Assembly: GCF_006376675.1 (NCBI RefSeq)
Contig: NZ_VEWK01000010.1
Location: 124,001 to 188,000 of the forward strand
DNA length: 64,000 nt
Direction: 5' to 3'
Source of the DNA: Brucella pecoris
GTDB taxonomy: Bacteria; Pseudomonadota; Alphaproteobacteria; Rhizobiales; Rhizobiaceae
Of this stretch, positions 1 to 8,526 are shown one piece after another. The notes below the pieces were generated by a model. It saw nothing but the letters and a program-made list of their open reading frames with translations. It was not told the origin of the DNA and ran no database searches. Position 1 is the first letter of the stretch; each line of letters opens with the position of its first letter. Position numbers and translations under genes: made by a program.

Positions 1-47
1 AACAGCCACTTGTCGATTCGCTGTCTTGCGCCCGTTTCTGCAGTCAT
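1..47 (-). CDS. S4 RNA-binding domain protein (Hsp15-like), N-terminal fragment
   Basis: Only the first 15 codons lie inside the window. The reverse strand reads ATG then MTAETGARQRIDKWLF, and the RIDKWL string is the usual beginning of an S4 domain in Hsp15/YrfH-like ribosome-associated proteins. The start codon is one base past the stop codon of the upstream helicase gene, so the two are almost certainly co-transcribed and may be translationally coupled. The rest of the protein is outside the window, so the family call rests on a short stretch. Confidence 0.7.
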   Translation of the reverse strand, partial: MTAETGARQRIDKWL

Positions 48-48
48 C

Positions 49-3000
49 TTACTTCTTCATCTGCTCTTTCAGAGCCAGAAGCTTGGCAAAAGGCGAATCG
101 GGATCGATACGCGCAGGCCGTTCCTGCTCCACACGTTTACCGCCCTGATGACCATGATCGCGCTTCTGCTGGCGCTGATTGCCGCCACGGAAATCGCCCT
201 TGGAGCCTTCGCGCTTGCCTTCACCGTCATGACGCTTCTGCTTGTCGAAGCGCTTGCCGCCGCGATCGTTACGCGCCTGCTGGTCTGCGCCGCCTTCGGA
301 CTTGCGTGCCTCGCCACCCTGATCACGGTTCTGATGACCGCGATTCTGATTGCCACGATTTTGACGCTGGCGGTTCTGATCCTGATTGCGGTTGCGGCCT
401 TCGAAACGTCCCTGACGCCAAAGAAGAACGGGCTTTGGCTCTTCAGCCACCGGTTCTGCCGTTTCATTCGCCTGGGCGGCTTCAGCGGCTGCAGGAGCGG
501 CTTCTTCCACCTTGGCTTCGGTTTCTGCCTCGGCGGCAACAACCGGTGCCGGTACAGGTTCAGCCGCTGGCACAGCAGGCTTTTCAGCTTCTGCGACTTC
601 TGCGACCGGAGAAACACCCGTTTCCTTGGCTGCAGCTTCCGCTGCAAAGGCATCGAGTTCGGCAAGCTTTACTGCTACGGCAGCCGCGTCCATGGCCTCG
701 TGACGATAGCCGAGGCTCTTCAGGATCTCTTCCATATCATCGGTGGTCGCACCGAGAATGGACATCATGGCCGGTGTAACAATGAAGCGTCCGCCATCAT
801 AAGCACCATCTGGACGGGTGCCCGACCCCGGACGCCAGGCAAGTGCCGGGCGAATGAGATCGGCAAGACGTTCCAGAATATCGATGCGCACGGCGCGACG
901 GCCCAACACACGATAGCCTGCCAGACGGTAGAACATCGGATCGAAAGCCGGATCGACCACGACCGAGGTACGGCCCGCAGCCAGCACATTCACGACATCG
1001 CCATAACCGGCGCGTTCGCGGCCATCGTTCTTCAAGGCCCATAGCAGCGTAATGAGGCCGGCTGGAGCTGGCTTCAGCAACATGGGCATGAAGACATGAT
1101 AGGCACCGAAACGCACACCGAGACGGCGAAGCGCCGCGCGCGAATCCTGATCAAGGCCGCGCACTTCCTCTGCCACATCGCGGCGCGGAAGAATGCCAAG
1201 ATTCTCTACGATCTGGAATGCAAGACCGCGAGTCATGCCCGTCAGGGCATCGGCGGCAGCCAGATCAGTGAGCGGCTTCAAAATGGTTTCGATATGATGA
1301 GCGACGAAACGTTCAATGCGCGCGGCAACCTTGTCGCGCGCCGCTCCGGTAAGCTGTTCGTCGGCCAAGATCACCGCACGCGGCTTCAGCAGCTCATCGC
1401 CCGCAACCAGCGTTGCGACCGTTGAGCCAACCCAGCGCATAACGCCATCCGAGCCGAGCGCGAAATCGCCATTCGGCGCAGCAGCAAAGCGCTCCGCGCG
1501 ACGTTCAAACTCGGCGGCCAGCGCCTTTTGTGCAGCCGACTTCACCGCCTTGGCGTCCGGCCCCTCGGCCTGAACGTCAGCGGTAAAACGGAATCCTTCC
1601 AGTTGCCCAACATTATGGCCTTCGACAATCACGTCTCCGGCCGGGCTGATTTCTGCTTCAAGCATGGCATTCTCTCTCAGGCGCCTCATAAGCACGCTTG
1701 TCCTGCGGTCTACAAAGCGTTTCGTCAACCTTTCATGCAGCGCGTCGGACAATCTGTCCTCAATTTCGCGCGTCTTTTCCTGCCAGTGTGTCGGATCGGC
1801 AAGCCATCCCGGCCTGTGCGACACGAAAGTCCAGGTTCGAATTTGCGCCACACGATGCGACAGGGTATCGATTTCCCCCTCTGTGCTATCGGCGCGGCGC
1901 AGTTGTTCGCTCATATAATCTTCATCGACGCTCCCTCGGCGGACAAGATCCTGATAGATGGTTGCAATGATATCGGCATGCTGCGCCGGCGCGATCTTGC
2001 GATAGTCGGGCAGCGCGCAGGCGTCCCACAAAAGCTCGATCCGTGCCGGTGTCTTTGCGAGCCGCACAATCTCGTCGTCTTTCGACAAATTTTCAAGCGC
2101 TTGTTGATCGACGGCTGGCAAAGCTTTGGCCAACCCTTCGACCGGCGCGGGTGTTTCCAGAGAATATCGCAGGGATTCGAGCGATGAAAAGTCGAAACGG
2201 GCAGTGCGCCATTGCAGAACTTTCACCGGATCGAAATTATGCGCTTCCACCCGCTCGACCAGTTCTTCGTCGAACGGACGTACCTGCCCGGTCACACCGA
2301 ATGTGCCGTCACGCAGATGTCGGCCGGCGCGTCCGGCGATCTGCCCCACTTCGGCGGGCGTCAGATCACGGAACTGATAACCGTCAAATTTGCGGTTCTG
2401 CGCGAAGGCGACATGATCGACATCGAGATTGAGCCCCATGCCGATGGCATCGGTCGCCACCAGAAAATCGACATCGCCCGACTGGTAAAGCTCGACCTGC
2501 GCATTGCGCGTCCGCGGGCTGAGCGCTCCCATCACGACGGCAGCACCGCCGCGCTGGCGGCGGATCAGTTCGGCAATCGCATAAACCTCATCGGCAGAGA
2601 AAGCGACAATGGCCGAGCGGTTGGGCAGGCGCGTGCTCTTCTTCGAACCGGCATAGGCCAGATGCGACAGGCGCGGACGCGTCACCACATTGATGCCGCG
2701 CAAGAGCTTTTCCAGAATGGTGCGCATGGTGGCGGCGCCGAGCAGGAGCGTTTCCTGGCGCCCGCGCAAATGCAAGATGCGGTCGGTGAAAATATGACCG
2801 CGCTCGAGATCACCAGCCAATTGCACTTCATCGATTGCCACGAAAGCCACGTCGGTGCGGCGCGGCATGGCCTCGACCGTGCAGACGGAATAGCGCGCAC
2901 CGGGCGGCACGATCTTTTCTTCACCCGTCACCAGCGCGACATTAGCCGCACCAACCCGTTCCACGACGCGGCTATAGACCTCGCGCGCCAGGAGGCGCAG

Positions 3001-3144
3001 CGGCAGGCCGATCATGCCGCTTCCGTGCGACAACATACGTTCAATGGCGAGATGGGTTTTGCCGGTATTGGTCGGCCCTAGCACCGCAGTCACGTCGCGG
3101 CCACTCAAGGTCAGCGGCAAATCATGGGCAGGGAGTTGGTTCAT
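49..3144 (-). CDS. SUV3-like superfamily 2 RNA/DNA helicase with basic low-complexity tail
   Basis: A 1031-residue ATP-dependent helicase. Motif I is GPTNTGKT (about residues 23-30), motif II is DEVQ near residue 105, and GRAGRHLRDG matches the Q/RxGRxGR motif VI. This layout matches the bacterial relatives of mitochondrial SUV3 (MgpS-like). The middle of the protein is the alphaproteobacterial extension. The last roughly 190 residues are an Ala/Glu/Pro-rich linker followed by a tail full of Asn, Arg, Gln and Lys (for example RNQDQNRQRQNRG), probably disordered and RNA-binding. I chose the ATG at 3144; a GTG twelve codons upstream (3180) is also open. The gene ends one base before an S4-domain gene, which suggests a role in RNA or ribosome metabolism. 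That role is inference. Confidence 0.9.
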   Translation of the reverse strand: MNQLPAHDLPLTLSGRDVTAVLGPTNTGKTHLAIERMLSHGSGMIGLPLRLLAREVYSRVVERVGAANVALVTGEEKIVPPGARYSVCTVEAMPRRTDVAFVAIDEVQLAGDLERGHIFTDRILHLRGRQETLLLGAATMRTILEKLLRGINVVTRPRLSHLAYAGSKKSTRLPNRSAIVAFSADEVYAIAELIRRQRGGAAVVMGALSPRTRNAQVELYQSGDVDFLVATDAIGMGLNLDVDHVAFAQNRKFDGYQFRDLTPAEVGQIAGRAGRHLRDGTFGVTGQVRPFDEELVERVEAHNFDPVKVLQWRTARFDFSSLESLRYSLETPAPVEGLAKALPAVDQQALENLSKDDEIVRLAKTPARIELLWDACALPDYRKIAPAQHADIIATIYQDLVRRGSVDEDYMSEQLRRADSTEGEIDTLSHRVAQIRTWTFVSHRPGWLADPTHWQEKTREIEDRLSDALHERLTKRFVDRRTSVLMRRLRENAMLEAEISPAGDVIVEGHNVGQLEGFRFTADVQAEGPDAKAVKSAAQKALAAEFERRAERFAAAPNGDFALGSDGVMRWVGSTVATLVAGDELLKPRAVILADEQLTGAARDKVAARIERFVAHHIETILKPLTDLAAADALTGMTRGLAFQIVENLGILPRRDVAEEVRGLDQDSRAALRRLGVRFGAYHVFMPMLLKPAPAGLITLLWALKNDGRERAGYGDVVNVLAAGRTSVVVDPAFDPMFYRLAGYRVLGRRAVRIDILERLADLIRPALAWRPGSGTRPDGAYDGGRFIVTPAMMSILGATTDDMEEILKSLGYRHEAMDAAAVAVKLAELDAFAAEAAAKETGVSPVAEVAEAEKPAVPAAEPVPAPVVAAEAETEAKVEEAAPAAAEAAQANETAEPVAEEPKPVLLWRQGRFEGRNRNQDQNRQRQNRGNQNRGHQNRDQGGEARKSEGGADQQARNDRGGKRFDKQKRHDGEGKREGSKGDFRGGNQRQQKRDHGHQGGKRVEQERPARIDPDSPFAKLLALKEQMKK

Positions 3145-3326
3145 GCCAATAATCGGATTCCCGGTACAAGCGCCCGTCACGGGCTGGATGCTGGTTCTTG
3201 CGATAGCACTATACGACCTGCACCGAAAGCGCTCCTGTTAAGTTTCAGTATGGACGAGTTGCCAATGTTTCGACGACCGATGTACAGCCGGTCAATAACT
3301 TGTCGATTAACAATTGGAACGACTCT

Positions 3327-3348
3327 GGAACGAATCGGCGACGAATCG
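3327..3348 (+). repeat. 22-bp direct repeat, copy 1
   Basis: A 22-base unit containing CGAATCGGCGACGAATCG occurs here and again at 3609-3630, 282 bases away. Each copy holds two GAATCG boxes exactly 11 bases apart, one helical turn. This spacing suggests protein binding to one face of the DNA. Confidence 0.8.
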
Positions 3349-3608
3349 CTGACTCCGGAGTCTTCGCCTTTTGTTCACGGCAACATATAGTGATCGTAAC
3401 ACAAAAACCCACCATATAATGAATCGGACGGTCCGCTTTTCTGTATTCTTCTGATGCGAAACGACAAGGCTGTTAACTTTTGGAAAAACCTGTCAACGGG
3501 CTGTTTCAACGGCAACGGGATTCTTCAGAAAGTCTTAATGATTACTGATAGTTCGTCTACGTCGAAATCGATGAAAATCCATTTTCCATTAACCTTCAGG
3601 CCAAAGCC

Positions 3609-3630
3609 GGAACGAATCGGCGACGAATCG
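3609..3630 (+). repeat. 22-bp direct repeat, copy 2
   Basis: Identical over 22 bases to 3327-3348, again with two GAATCG boxes 11 bases apart. A T-rich stretch with TTTGTTC follows both copies at similar distance, so the similarity may extend beyond the exact core. Confidence 0.8.
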
Positions 3631-3806
3631 GTGATCTGCAAAGTTTCTCTATTTGTTCTCACCACATCTGGTAGTCAGTGACCTTGGCACGCCATAGAAA
3701 ATCAAACCCGAACCGACTTTGACAGCCCCGTCTCCAGTTTCGCGTTAACTTTTCCGGCAATTTCATCATGCCGACGACACTGATTTCAAGCGTCTCATTG
3801 CGGAAA

Positions 3807-3841
3807 CAAAAAGGCGGACGGAGCTTATTTCTCCACCCGCC
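3807..3841 (-). terminator. Rho-independent terminator of the thiolase gene
   Basis: On the reverse strand an 11-bp stem (GGCGGGTGGAG with CTCCGTCCGCC, two G-U pairs) closes a 7-base loop and is followed by TTTTTG. It begins about 20 bases after the thiolase stop codon. Confidence 0.85.
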
Positions 3842-3862
3842 TCAAGGCTTGTTATGGAAGTA

Positions 3863-5047
3863 TCAGTCGCGCTCGACACACAAAGCGACGCCCATGCCAC
3901 CGCCGATGCACAACGTCGCCAGGCCGCGCTTGGCATCACGGCGCTTCATTTCATAAAGCAGCGTGGTCAGAACACGCGCACCCGATGCGCCGATCGGATG
4001 ACCGATAGCGATCGCGCCGCCATTCACATTGACGATATCCGCATCGAGACCGAGATCGCGCACGACAGCACAAGACTGCGCAGCAAAGGCTTCATTGGCT
4101 TCGACAAGATCAAGATCGCCGACGCTCCAGCCTGCCTTTTCCAGCGCCTTCTTCGTTGCCGGAATCGGGCCTGTGCCCATGATCGAGGGATCGACGCCAG
4201 CCGTTGCCCAGGAAACGATGCGCCCAAGCGGCTTCACACCGCGTTGGGCGGCTTCATTCGCATCCATGAGCACAACCGCCGCCGCTCCGTCATTGATGCC
4301 GGACGCATTGCCAGCGGTGACCGTACCTTCCTTGTCGAAGGCCGGCCTCAGCTTTGCCAAAGCCTCCATCGTCGTGCCGGGACGGATATATTCATCAGCC
4401 GAAACAACGATATCACCCTTGCGGCCCTTCACGGTGAAGGGAACGATTTCATCCTCAAATCTGCCGGCACTCTGTGCCGCCTCTGCCTTCTGCTGCGAGG
4501 CCAGTGCGAACTCATCCTGATCGCCGCGGGTCAACTGCCACTGGCGGGCAATATTTTCAGCCGTGATGCCCATGTGGTAACCATTAAAGGCATCGATCAG
4601 ACCGTCCTTCAGCATGGTATCGACCATCTTGAAGTCGCCCATCTTCACGCCTGACCGCAAATGCGCGCAATGCGGCGCCATGGACATGGATTCCTGACCG
4701 CCCGCCACGACGATCCTGGCGTCGCCGGAAAGTATCTGCTGCATGCCGAGCGCAACCGCCCGTAAACCGGAACCGCACAGTTGGTTGATGGAAAACGCAG
4801 TCGTCTCCTTGGGGCAACCGGCATCCATCGCGGCCTGCCGCGCGGGATTCTGTCCCTCGCCTGCGGTCAGCACCTGTCCAAGAATAACCTCATCTACATC
4901 CGTCGCAGCGACACCGGCACGTTCCAACGCACCTTTGATGACCGTAGCGCCCAGTTCATGCGCCGGGACATTGGCAAATGCACCGTTGAAAGCGCCGACT
5001 GCGGTGCGGGCCGCGCTGGCAATGACGATGGCTTTCGGATCGGACAT
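3863..5047 (-). CDS. phaA: Acetyl-CoA acetyltransferase (biosynthetic thiolase)
   Basis: A 394-residue thiolase that condenses two acetyl-CoA to acetoacetyl-CoA, the first step towards polyhydroxybutyrate, or runs the reverse reaction in ketone-body use. The catalytic residues are all in place: Cys91 in the LCGSG motif, His350 in IGHPIGASG, and Cys380 in CIGGGMG. These align within two residues of the classic PhaA enzyme. The start at 5047 has a perfect Shine-Dalgarno AAGGAGG; an upstream in-frame Met is not needed. The gene stands alone with its own terminator. The reductase and synthase for PHB are not nearby, but a hydroxybutyrate dehydrogenase-like gene is found at 11.2 kb. Confidence 0.95.
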   Translation of the reverse strand: MSDPKAIVIASAARTAVGAFNGAFANVPAHELGATVIKGALERAGVAATDVDEVILGQVLTAGEGQNPARQAAMDAGCPKETTAFSINQLCGSGLRAVALGMQQILSGDARIVVAGGQESMSMAPHCAHLRSGVKMGDFKMVDTMLKDGLIDAFNGYHMGITAENIARQWQLTRGDQDEFALASQQKAEAAQSAGRFEDEIVPFTVKGRKGDIVVSADEYIRPGTTMEALAKLRPAFDKEGTVTAGNASGINDGAAAVVLMDANEAAQRGVKPLGRIVSWATAGVDPSIMGTGPIPATKKALEKAGWSVGDLDLVEANEAFAAQSCAVVRDLGLDADIVNVNGGAIAIGHPIGASGARVLTTLLYEMKRRDAKRGLATLCIGGGMGVALCVERD

Positions 5048-5231
5048 TCTTTCCTCCTTGAAATGTTGCGCAACAGAAAGACCAAAATTCAGGCCTTGGC
5101 AAGCTTTGCTGTGCGGCCTCAACCGTCTTCATGAAAATCGATAAAGTGTTTTTCCCGTGACGAGCACCATTGGAGTGTGCATCGCCGGCCATGATCGCTA
5201 GATTACATTTAGCTATATATAGGAGATATCC

Positions 5232-5663
5232 ATGCTTTCACTGACGCTCGAACAAGCCAATACGATCATTGCCGGTGCTTTTGCCAAGGCGGGCGAACTG
5301 AAACTGAAGCCGCTGGCTGTCTCCGTCTTCGACGCAGGCGGAAATCTCAAGGCGTTTCAGCGCCAGGACGGAACCTCGATCCTTCGCTTCGAGATAGCCT
5401 CGGGCAAGGCTTTCGGTGCACTCGCCGTCGGAACGGGCTCGCGCTGGCTGCACAATCAGGCCAAGGACCGTCCCCACTTCCTCGAAGGACTGTCGGGCGT
5501 ATCGGGCGGCAAGGTCGTGCCGGTGCCGGGCGGCGTTCTGATCAAGGATGCAGGCGGCGAAATCCTCGGTGCGGTCGGCATTTCAGGCGACACTTCGGAC
5601 AATGACGAAATTGCAGCCATCGCCGGTATCGAAGGCGCAGGCTTTGCATCTGACGCGGGCTGA
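5232..5663 (+). CDS. GlcG/HbpS family (DUF336) heme-binding-like protein
   Basis: A 143-residue soluble protein of the GlcG/HbpS family. Typical features are the N-terminal helix followed by AVSVFDAGGNLKAFQRQDG, the central RPHFLEGLSG segment, and the glycine-rich GGVLIKDAGGEILGAVGISGD strand-turn region near the end. Family members bind heme or cofactors, or sit next to glycolate and propanediol genes; the exact function here is unknown. No signal peptide is visible, so it should be cytoplasmic. AGGAG lies seven bases before the ATG. The gene is monocistronic, divergent from the thiolase, and ends in its own terminator. Confidence 0.85.
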   Translation: MLSLTLEQANTIIAGAFAKAGELKLKPLAVSVFDAGGNLKAFQRQDGTSILRFEIASGKAFGALAVGTGSRWLHNQAKDRPHFLEGLSGVSGGKVVPVPGGVLIKDAGGEILGAVGISGDTSDNDEIAAIAGIEGAGFASDAG

Positions 5664-5687
5664 TTTTTGAAACAAGCTCGCGATCAA

Positions 5688-5711
5688 GGCCGCTTTATGC
5701 GGCCTTTTTTT
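5688..5711 (+). terminator. Rho-independent terminator of the GlcG-like gene
   Basis: GGCCGC and GCGGCC form a stem around TTTAT, followed by eight T residues, 25 bases after the stop codon. Confidence 0.9.
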
Positions 5712-5736
5712 CATGCGCCTTGGCCTGCGACCACAC

Positions 5737-5777
5737 AAAAGAAAACGCCGCTCCCGATAGACGGGAACGGCGTTTTG
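5737..5777 (-). terminator. Rho-independent terminator of rpmF
   Basis: A long stem (AACGCCGTTCCCG with CGGGAGCGGCGTT, one mismatch) is followed on the reverse strand by TTCTTTT. It sits about 35 bases after the rpmF stop codon. Confidence 0.85.
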
Positions 5778-5811
5778 AAAGCCATCTTTCGGCTGCAATG
5801 CAGCGTCAGAC

Positions 5812-5991
5812 TTATTCCTTAGCTTCGAGGACCTGACGGCCGCGATACATACCGCTCTTCAGATCGATATGATGCGGACGACGAAGTTCGCCCGAATTCT
5901 TGTCCTCGACATAGGTCGGGGCCTTCAGAGCGTCAGCCGAACGGCGCATACCGCGCTTGGACGGAGACGTTTTTCTTTTAGGTACTGCCAT
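5812..5991 (-). CDS. rpmF: 50S ribosomal protein L32
   Basis: A 59-residue protein beginning MAVPKRKTSPSKRGMRRS, the standard L32 N-terminus, followed by the basic HHIDLKSGMYRGRQV segment. It is a structural protein of the large ribosomal subunit. It lacks the Cys pairs of zinc-binding L32 variants, as in other Rhizobiales. A GGAG sequence precedes the ATG. The gene lies downstream of mtgA on the same strand, with its own terminator after it. Confidence 0.97.
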   Translation of the reverse strand: MAVPKRKTSPSKRGMRRSADALKAPTYVEDKNSGELRRPHHIDLKSGMYRGRQVLEAKE

Positions 5992-6141
5992 GGATCCAGC
6001 TCCACTGATCGGTCAATAAACGTCCGGCACGGCCCCTGTGGAGCCTGTCACAGCGGACAAAATTCCGGAAAGTCACGTGCCTATACACGCTCTCGCTGGC
6101 TTTGACCAGTCGGAGTCTGATCTTTTTTTCGTGACGCGTAT

Positions 6142-6876
6142 TTATTGCACGCAAACCACATAGGGCCCCGACCTTGCAGCACGTCCGGCGACGATCCGCG
6201 CGATGCGCTGCATATTGCGTGTCGGCTTGGCAGGATTGCGAAGTGCGGGGTTTGGCAACGTGACGGCAAGCAACGCGGATTGCTGGGCGGTGAGTTTAGC
6301 GGCCGGACGCTTGAAATAATGCTGGGCTGCGGCCTCAATACCGTAAATGCCTGGCCCCCACTCTGCGATATTGAGATAAATCTCCATTATGCGCCTTTTG
6401 GAAAGAATACCGTCAGCAGCCAGCGCCAACGGAAATTCCAGCCCTTTGCGGACATAGGAGCGCCCATTCCAAAGGAAGAGGTTCTTCACAGTCTGCATCG
6501 TGATCGTGGAAGCTCCGCGGCTCGGGCCTCCTTCGCCCGTATCATCCAGAACCAGCCCTAGCTGATGCCAATCCACTCCGCCGTGGCTGCAGAACTGGCC
6601 ATCCTCGGCCATCATCACCGAATTGACGAGAACCGGTGCGATATCGTCGATACTGACCCATCTGCGGTCTACGCCCTGCAACAGAACATAGTCCTTGACC
6701 ATCAAGGTCGAGATCGGGCGTACGAAGGGCACGGAATACACAAGAAGCAGGAAAATCGGCAATACGGCCAGAATCACCAGGATCTTGAGCGCGAGAGCAA
6801 TCCGGGCACCCCAAACGGGATCTGCCAGATAATTGCGTCCATCTTTGCTCTTGATGATGATTTTTGCCACTGCCAC
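6142..6876 (-). CDS. mtgA: Monofunctional peptidoglycan glycosyltransferase
   Basis: A 244-residue GT51 enzyme that polymerises lipid II into glycan strands at the inner membrane. One transmembrane helix covers about residues 26-48. The catalytic motif EDGQFCSHGG (Glu91) and the second motif RGASTITMQTVKNLFL are present, as are RKGLEFPLA and KRRIMEIYLNIAEWG. There is no transpeptidase domain, so it is the monofunctional type. The start is a GTG (6876) preceded by GGGGGAAGG; a second GTG two codons on is also possible. It lies upstream of rpmF, a pairing often seen in Rhizobiales. Confidence 0.95.
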   Translation of the reverse strand: MAVAKIIIKSKDGRNYLADPVWGARIALALKILVILAVLPIFLLLVYSVPFVRPISTLMVKDYVLLQGVDRRWVSIDDIAPVLVNSVMMAEDGQFCSHGGVDWHQLGLVLDDTGEGGPSRGASTITMQTVKNLFLWNGRSYVRKGLEFPLALAADGILSKRRIMEIYLNIAEWGPGIYGIEAAAQHYFKRPAAKLTAQQSALLAVTLPNPALRNPAKPTRNMQRIARIVAGRAARSGPYVVCVQ

Positions 6877-7054
6877 CGCCTGCTACCTTCCCCCAAGCGA
6901 CATAAACCATTCCTTAATAAGTTTGAACCGGATTCCATAATCCAACCGGGGAAACAAGTCGAAACGCGCCGTTTCATGACGGTCAAATGAAAAAGCCTGT
7001 GCTGATCGTCGTGGCCAGTTGACCAATTCAGCGCTTTCGTCCATCCCCTTTGCC

Positions 7055-7969
7055 ATGGAAAAGCTGTCGACCGATTTCACCGCCATTCTCAACCATCGTG
7101 CCATGGAAGTGGAAATGGCACTGACGGGCCTTCTGGATCAGCGTCTGCGGACAGGAGAAATCGCCCGCCCGGAACGGCTGCTCGGCGCCATGCGCCACGG
7201 TGTCCTGAACGGCGGCAAGCGCCTCCGGCCTTTTCTGGTCGTCGAGAGCGCCGCGCTGTTCGGCAAAAGCGGTGATGCCGTTCTGCGGGTTGCTGCCGCA
7301 CTTGAATGCATTCACTGCTATTCTCTCGTTCATGACGATCTGCCTGCCATGGATGACGACGACCTGCGGCGCGGCCAGCCAACAGTGCACAAGGCATTCG
7401 ATGAAGCCGCCGCCATTCTGGCTGGCGATAGCCTTCTGACCTACGCTTTCGACATCATCTCATCCGATGAGACCGATCTCGATCCGACAATTCGCGTGCA
7501 ACTCGTTTCCGCGCTGGCCCGCGCATCAGGTCTCGGCGGCATGGCAGGTGGACAGGCTCTCGACCTGATGGCTGAAGCCAGCAAGCCCGACGAAGCCGGT
7601 ATCATCACGCTGCAGGCGATGAAGACCGGCGCGCTGATCCGCTTTGCCTGCGAGGCAGGAGCGATCATCGCCAATGCCTCCAGCGAAGACCGCGAGCGTA
7701 TGGCCGAATTCGGTTCCGCCATCGGCCTTGCCTTCCAACTGGCCGACGATCTTCTGGATGTGACCGCCGACGCAGAGGCGATGGGCAAGGCGACCGGCAA
7801 GGATGCCGCCGCCGGAAAAGCCACGCTGGTATCACTTCACGGCATCGACTGGACGCGCAAACAACTGTCCGGACTGGTTGCCCAAGCGGAAAGCCTGCTG
7901 GCGCCTTTCGGCAAGGATGCGGACATCTTGAAGCAGGCCGCCCGCTTCATCGCCGAACGCCAGAGCTAA
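7055..7969 (+). CDS. ispA: Farnesyl diphosphate synthase (polyprenyl synthetase family)
   Basis: A 304-residue short-chain trans-prenyltransferase making geranyl and farnesyl diphosphate for undecaprenyl phosphate, quinones and hopanoids. The two Asp-rich motifs are DDLPAMDDDD (about residues 94-103) and DDLLD (about 231-235), with GGKRLRP near residue 54. The two residues ahead of the first Asp motif (LVH) are small, in line with a C15 product. I prefer the ATG at 7055; a TTG at 7019 would add 12 residues, and neither has a strong ribosome-binding site. It converges on the HxlR gene with only 3 bases between stops. Confidence 0.93.
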   Translation: MEKLSTDFTAILNHRAMEVEMALTGLLDQRLRTGEIARPERLLGAMRHGVLNGGKRLRPFLVVESAALFGKSGDAVLRVAAALECIHCYSLVHDDLPAMDDDDLRRGQPTVHKAFDEAAAILAGDSLLTYAFDIISSDETDLDPTIRVQLVSALARASGLGGMAGGQALDLMAEASKPDEAGIITLQAMKTGALIRFACEAGAIIANASSEDRERMAEFGSAIGLAFQLADDLLDVTADAEAMGKATGKDAAAGKATLVSLHGIDWTRKQLSGLVAQAESLLAPFGKDADILKQAARFIAERQS

Positions 7970-7972
7970 AAT

Positions 7973-8431
7973 TTACAGATCGTCCTCGCGTACCTTAATG
8001 AGGACCACATCATCAGCTGAAAGCACGCGTCCGTCCTGAGCGCGAACATCGAGCGCCGCTACATCCTCGCCTGAAACGCTGTCGACGAGGCGTGAATGTG
8101 TCTCGCCAGACGCAAAGAGGTGCTTTTCACCCCATTGCCGGAGCGACACAATAACGGGTAGCAGATCGCGCCCTTTTGCCGTCAGCCGATACTCCTGATG
8201 CGCACCGCCATTGGGATCAGGCACAGATTCCATGATCCCTTCGCCCGTCAGCTTGCGCAGACGTTCCGAGAGAATATTGCGGGCAATTCCCAGATTCTTC
8301 TGAAAGGCGCTGAAGCGCGTCACGCCATCAAAAGCCTCGCGCACGATCAGCAGCGACCACCAGTCGCCAATGACATCAAGCGCCCGCGCACTCGGGCAAT
8401 AGTCGCCTTTCATGCTTTTCTTCCGAACCAT
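7973..8431 (-). CDS. HxlR family transcriptional regulator
   Basis: A 151-residue winged helix-turn-helix regulator. The HxlR domain covers about residues 10-105, with the family pattern CPSARALDVIGDWWSLLIVREAF at its start and GAHQEYRLTAKGRDLLPV at the wing. Cys12 is at the position of redox-sensing cysteines in HxlR/QorR/HypR proteins, so sensing of reactive electrophiles is possible but unproven. The start at 8431 has GGAG before it. It is divergent from an MFS efflux gene across a perfect palindrome, the usual arrangement of a repressor with its target. Confidence 0.92.
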   Translation of the reverse strand: MVRKKSMKGDYCPSARALDVIGDWWSLLIVREAFDGVTRFSAFQKNLGIARNILSERLRKLTGEGIMESVPDPNGGAHQEYRLTAKGRDLLPVIVSLRQWGEKHLFASGETHSRLVDSVSGEDVAALDVRAQDGRVLSADDVVLIKVREDDL

Positions 8432-8484
8432 TTTCACTCCACCGACTGTAATCTGGTTGCAATATAAAACCTTTTTCGCTACAA

Positions 8485-8515
8485 GCAAAATGGTTTCATT
8501 TTAAAACCATTTTGC
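8485..8515. promoter_or_regulatory. Perfect 12-bp inverted repeat, likely HxlR operator
   Basis: GCAAAATGGTTT and AAACCATTTTGC are separated by 7 bases in the divergent HxlR/MFS control region. The right arm ends 11 bases before the MFS start codon, overlapping its leader, so binding here would block transcription of the pump. Confidence 0.75.
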
Positions 8516-8526
8516 AGGAGTTCGTC

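Larger units (their letters stand above)
3145..3862. other. Gene-free region with clustered GANTC sites
   Basis: About 700 bases lie between the helicase start and the thiolase stop. Short open frames here show no family resemblance or good ribosome-binding sites, so I call none. The stretch from 3321 to 3629 has nine GANTC sites, at 3321, 3332, 3343, 3351, 3358, 3421, 3519, 3614 and 3625. GANTC is the CcrM methylation target in alphaproteobacteria. Two of the sites in each half belong to a direct repeat. The thiolase terminator occupies the right end. The helicase promoter must lie in the left part, but I could not place it. Confidence 0.7.

Noticed and set aside
3145..3862. A chromosome replication origin
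   Set aside because: GANTC clusters and repeats recall origins, but I see no DnaA boxes or typical origin-flanking genes here.
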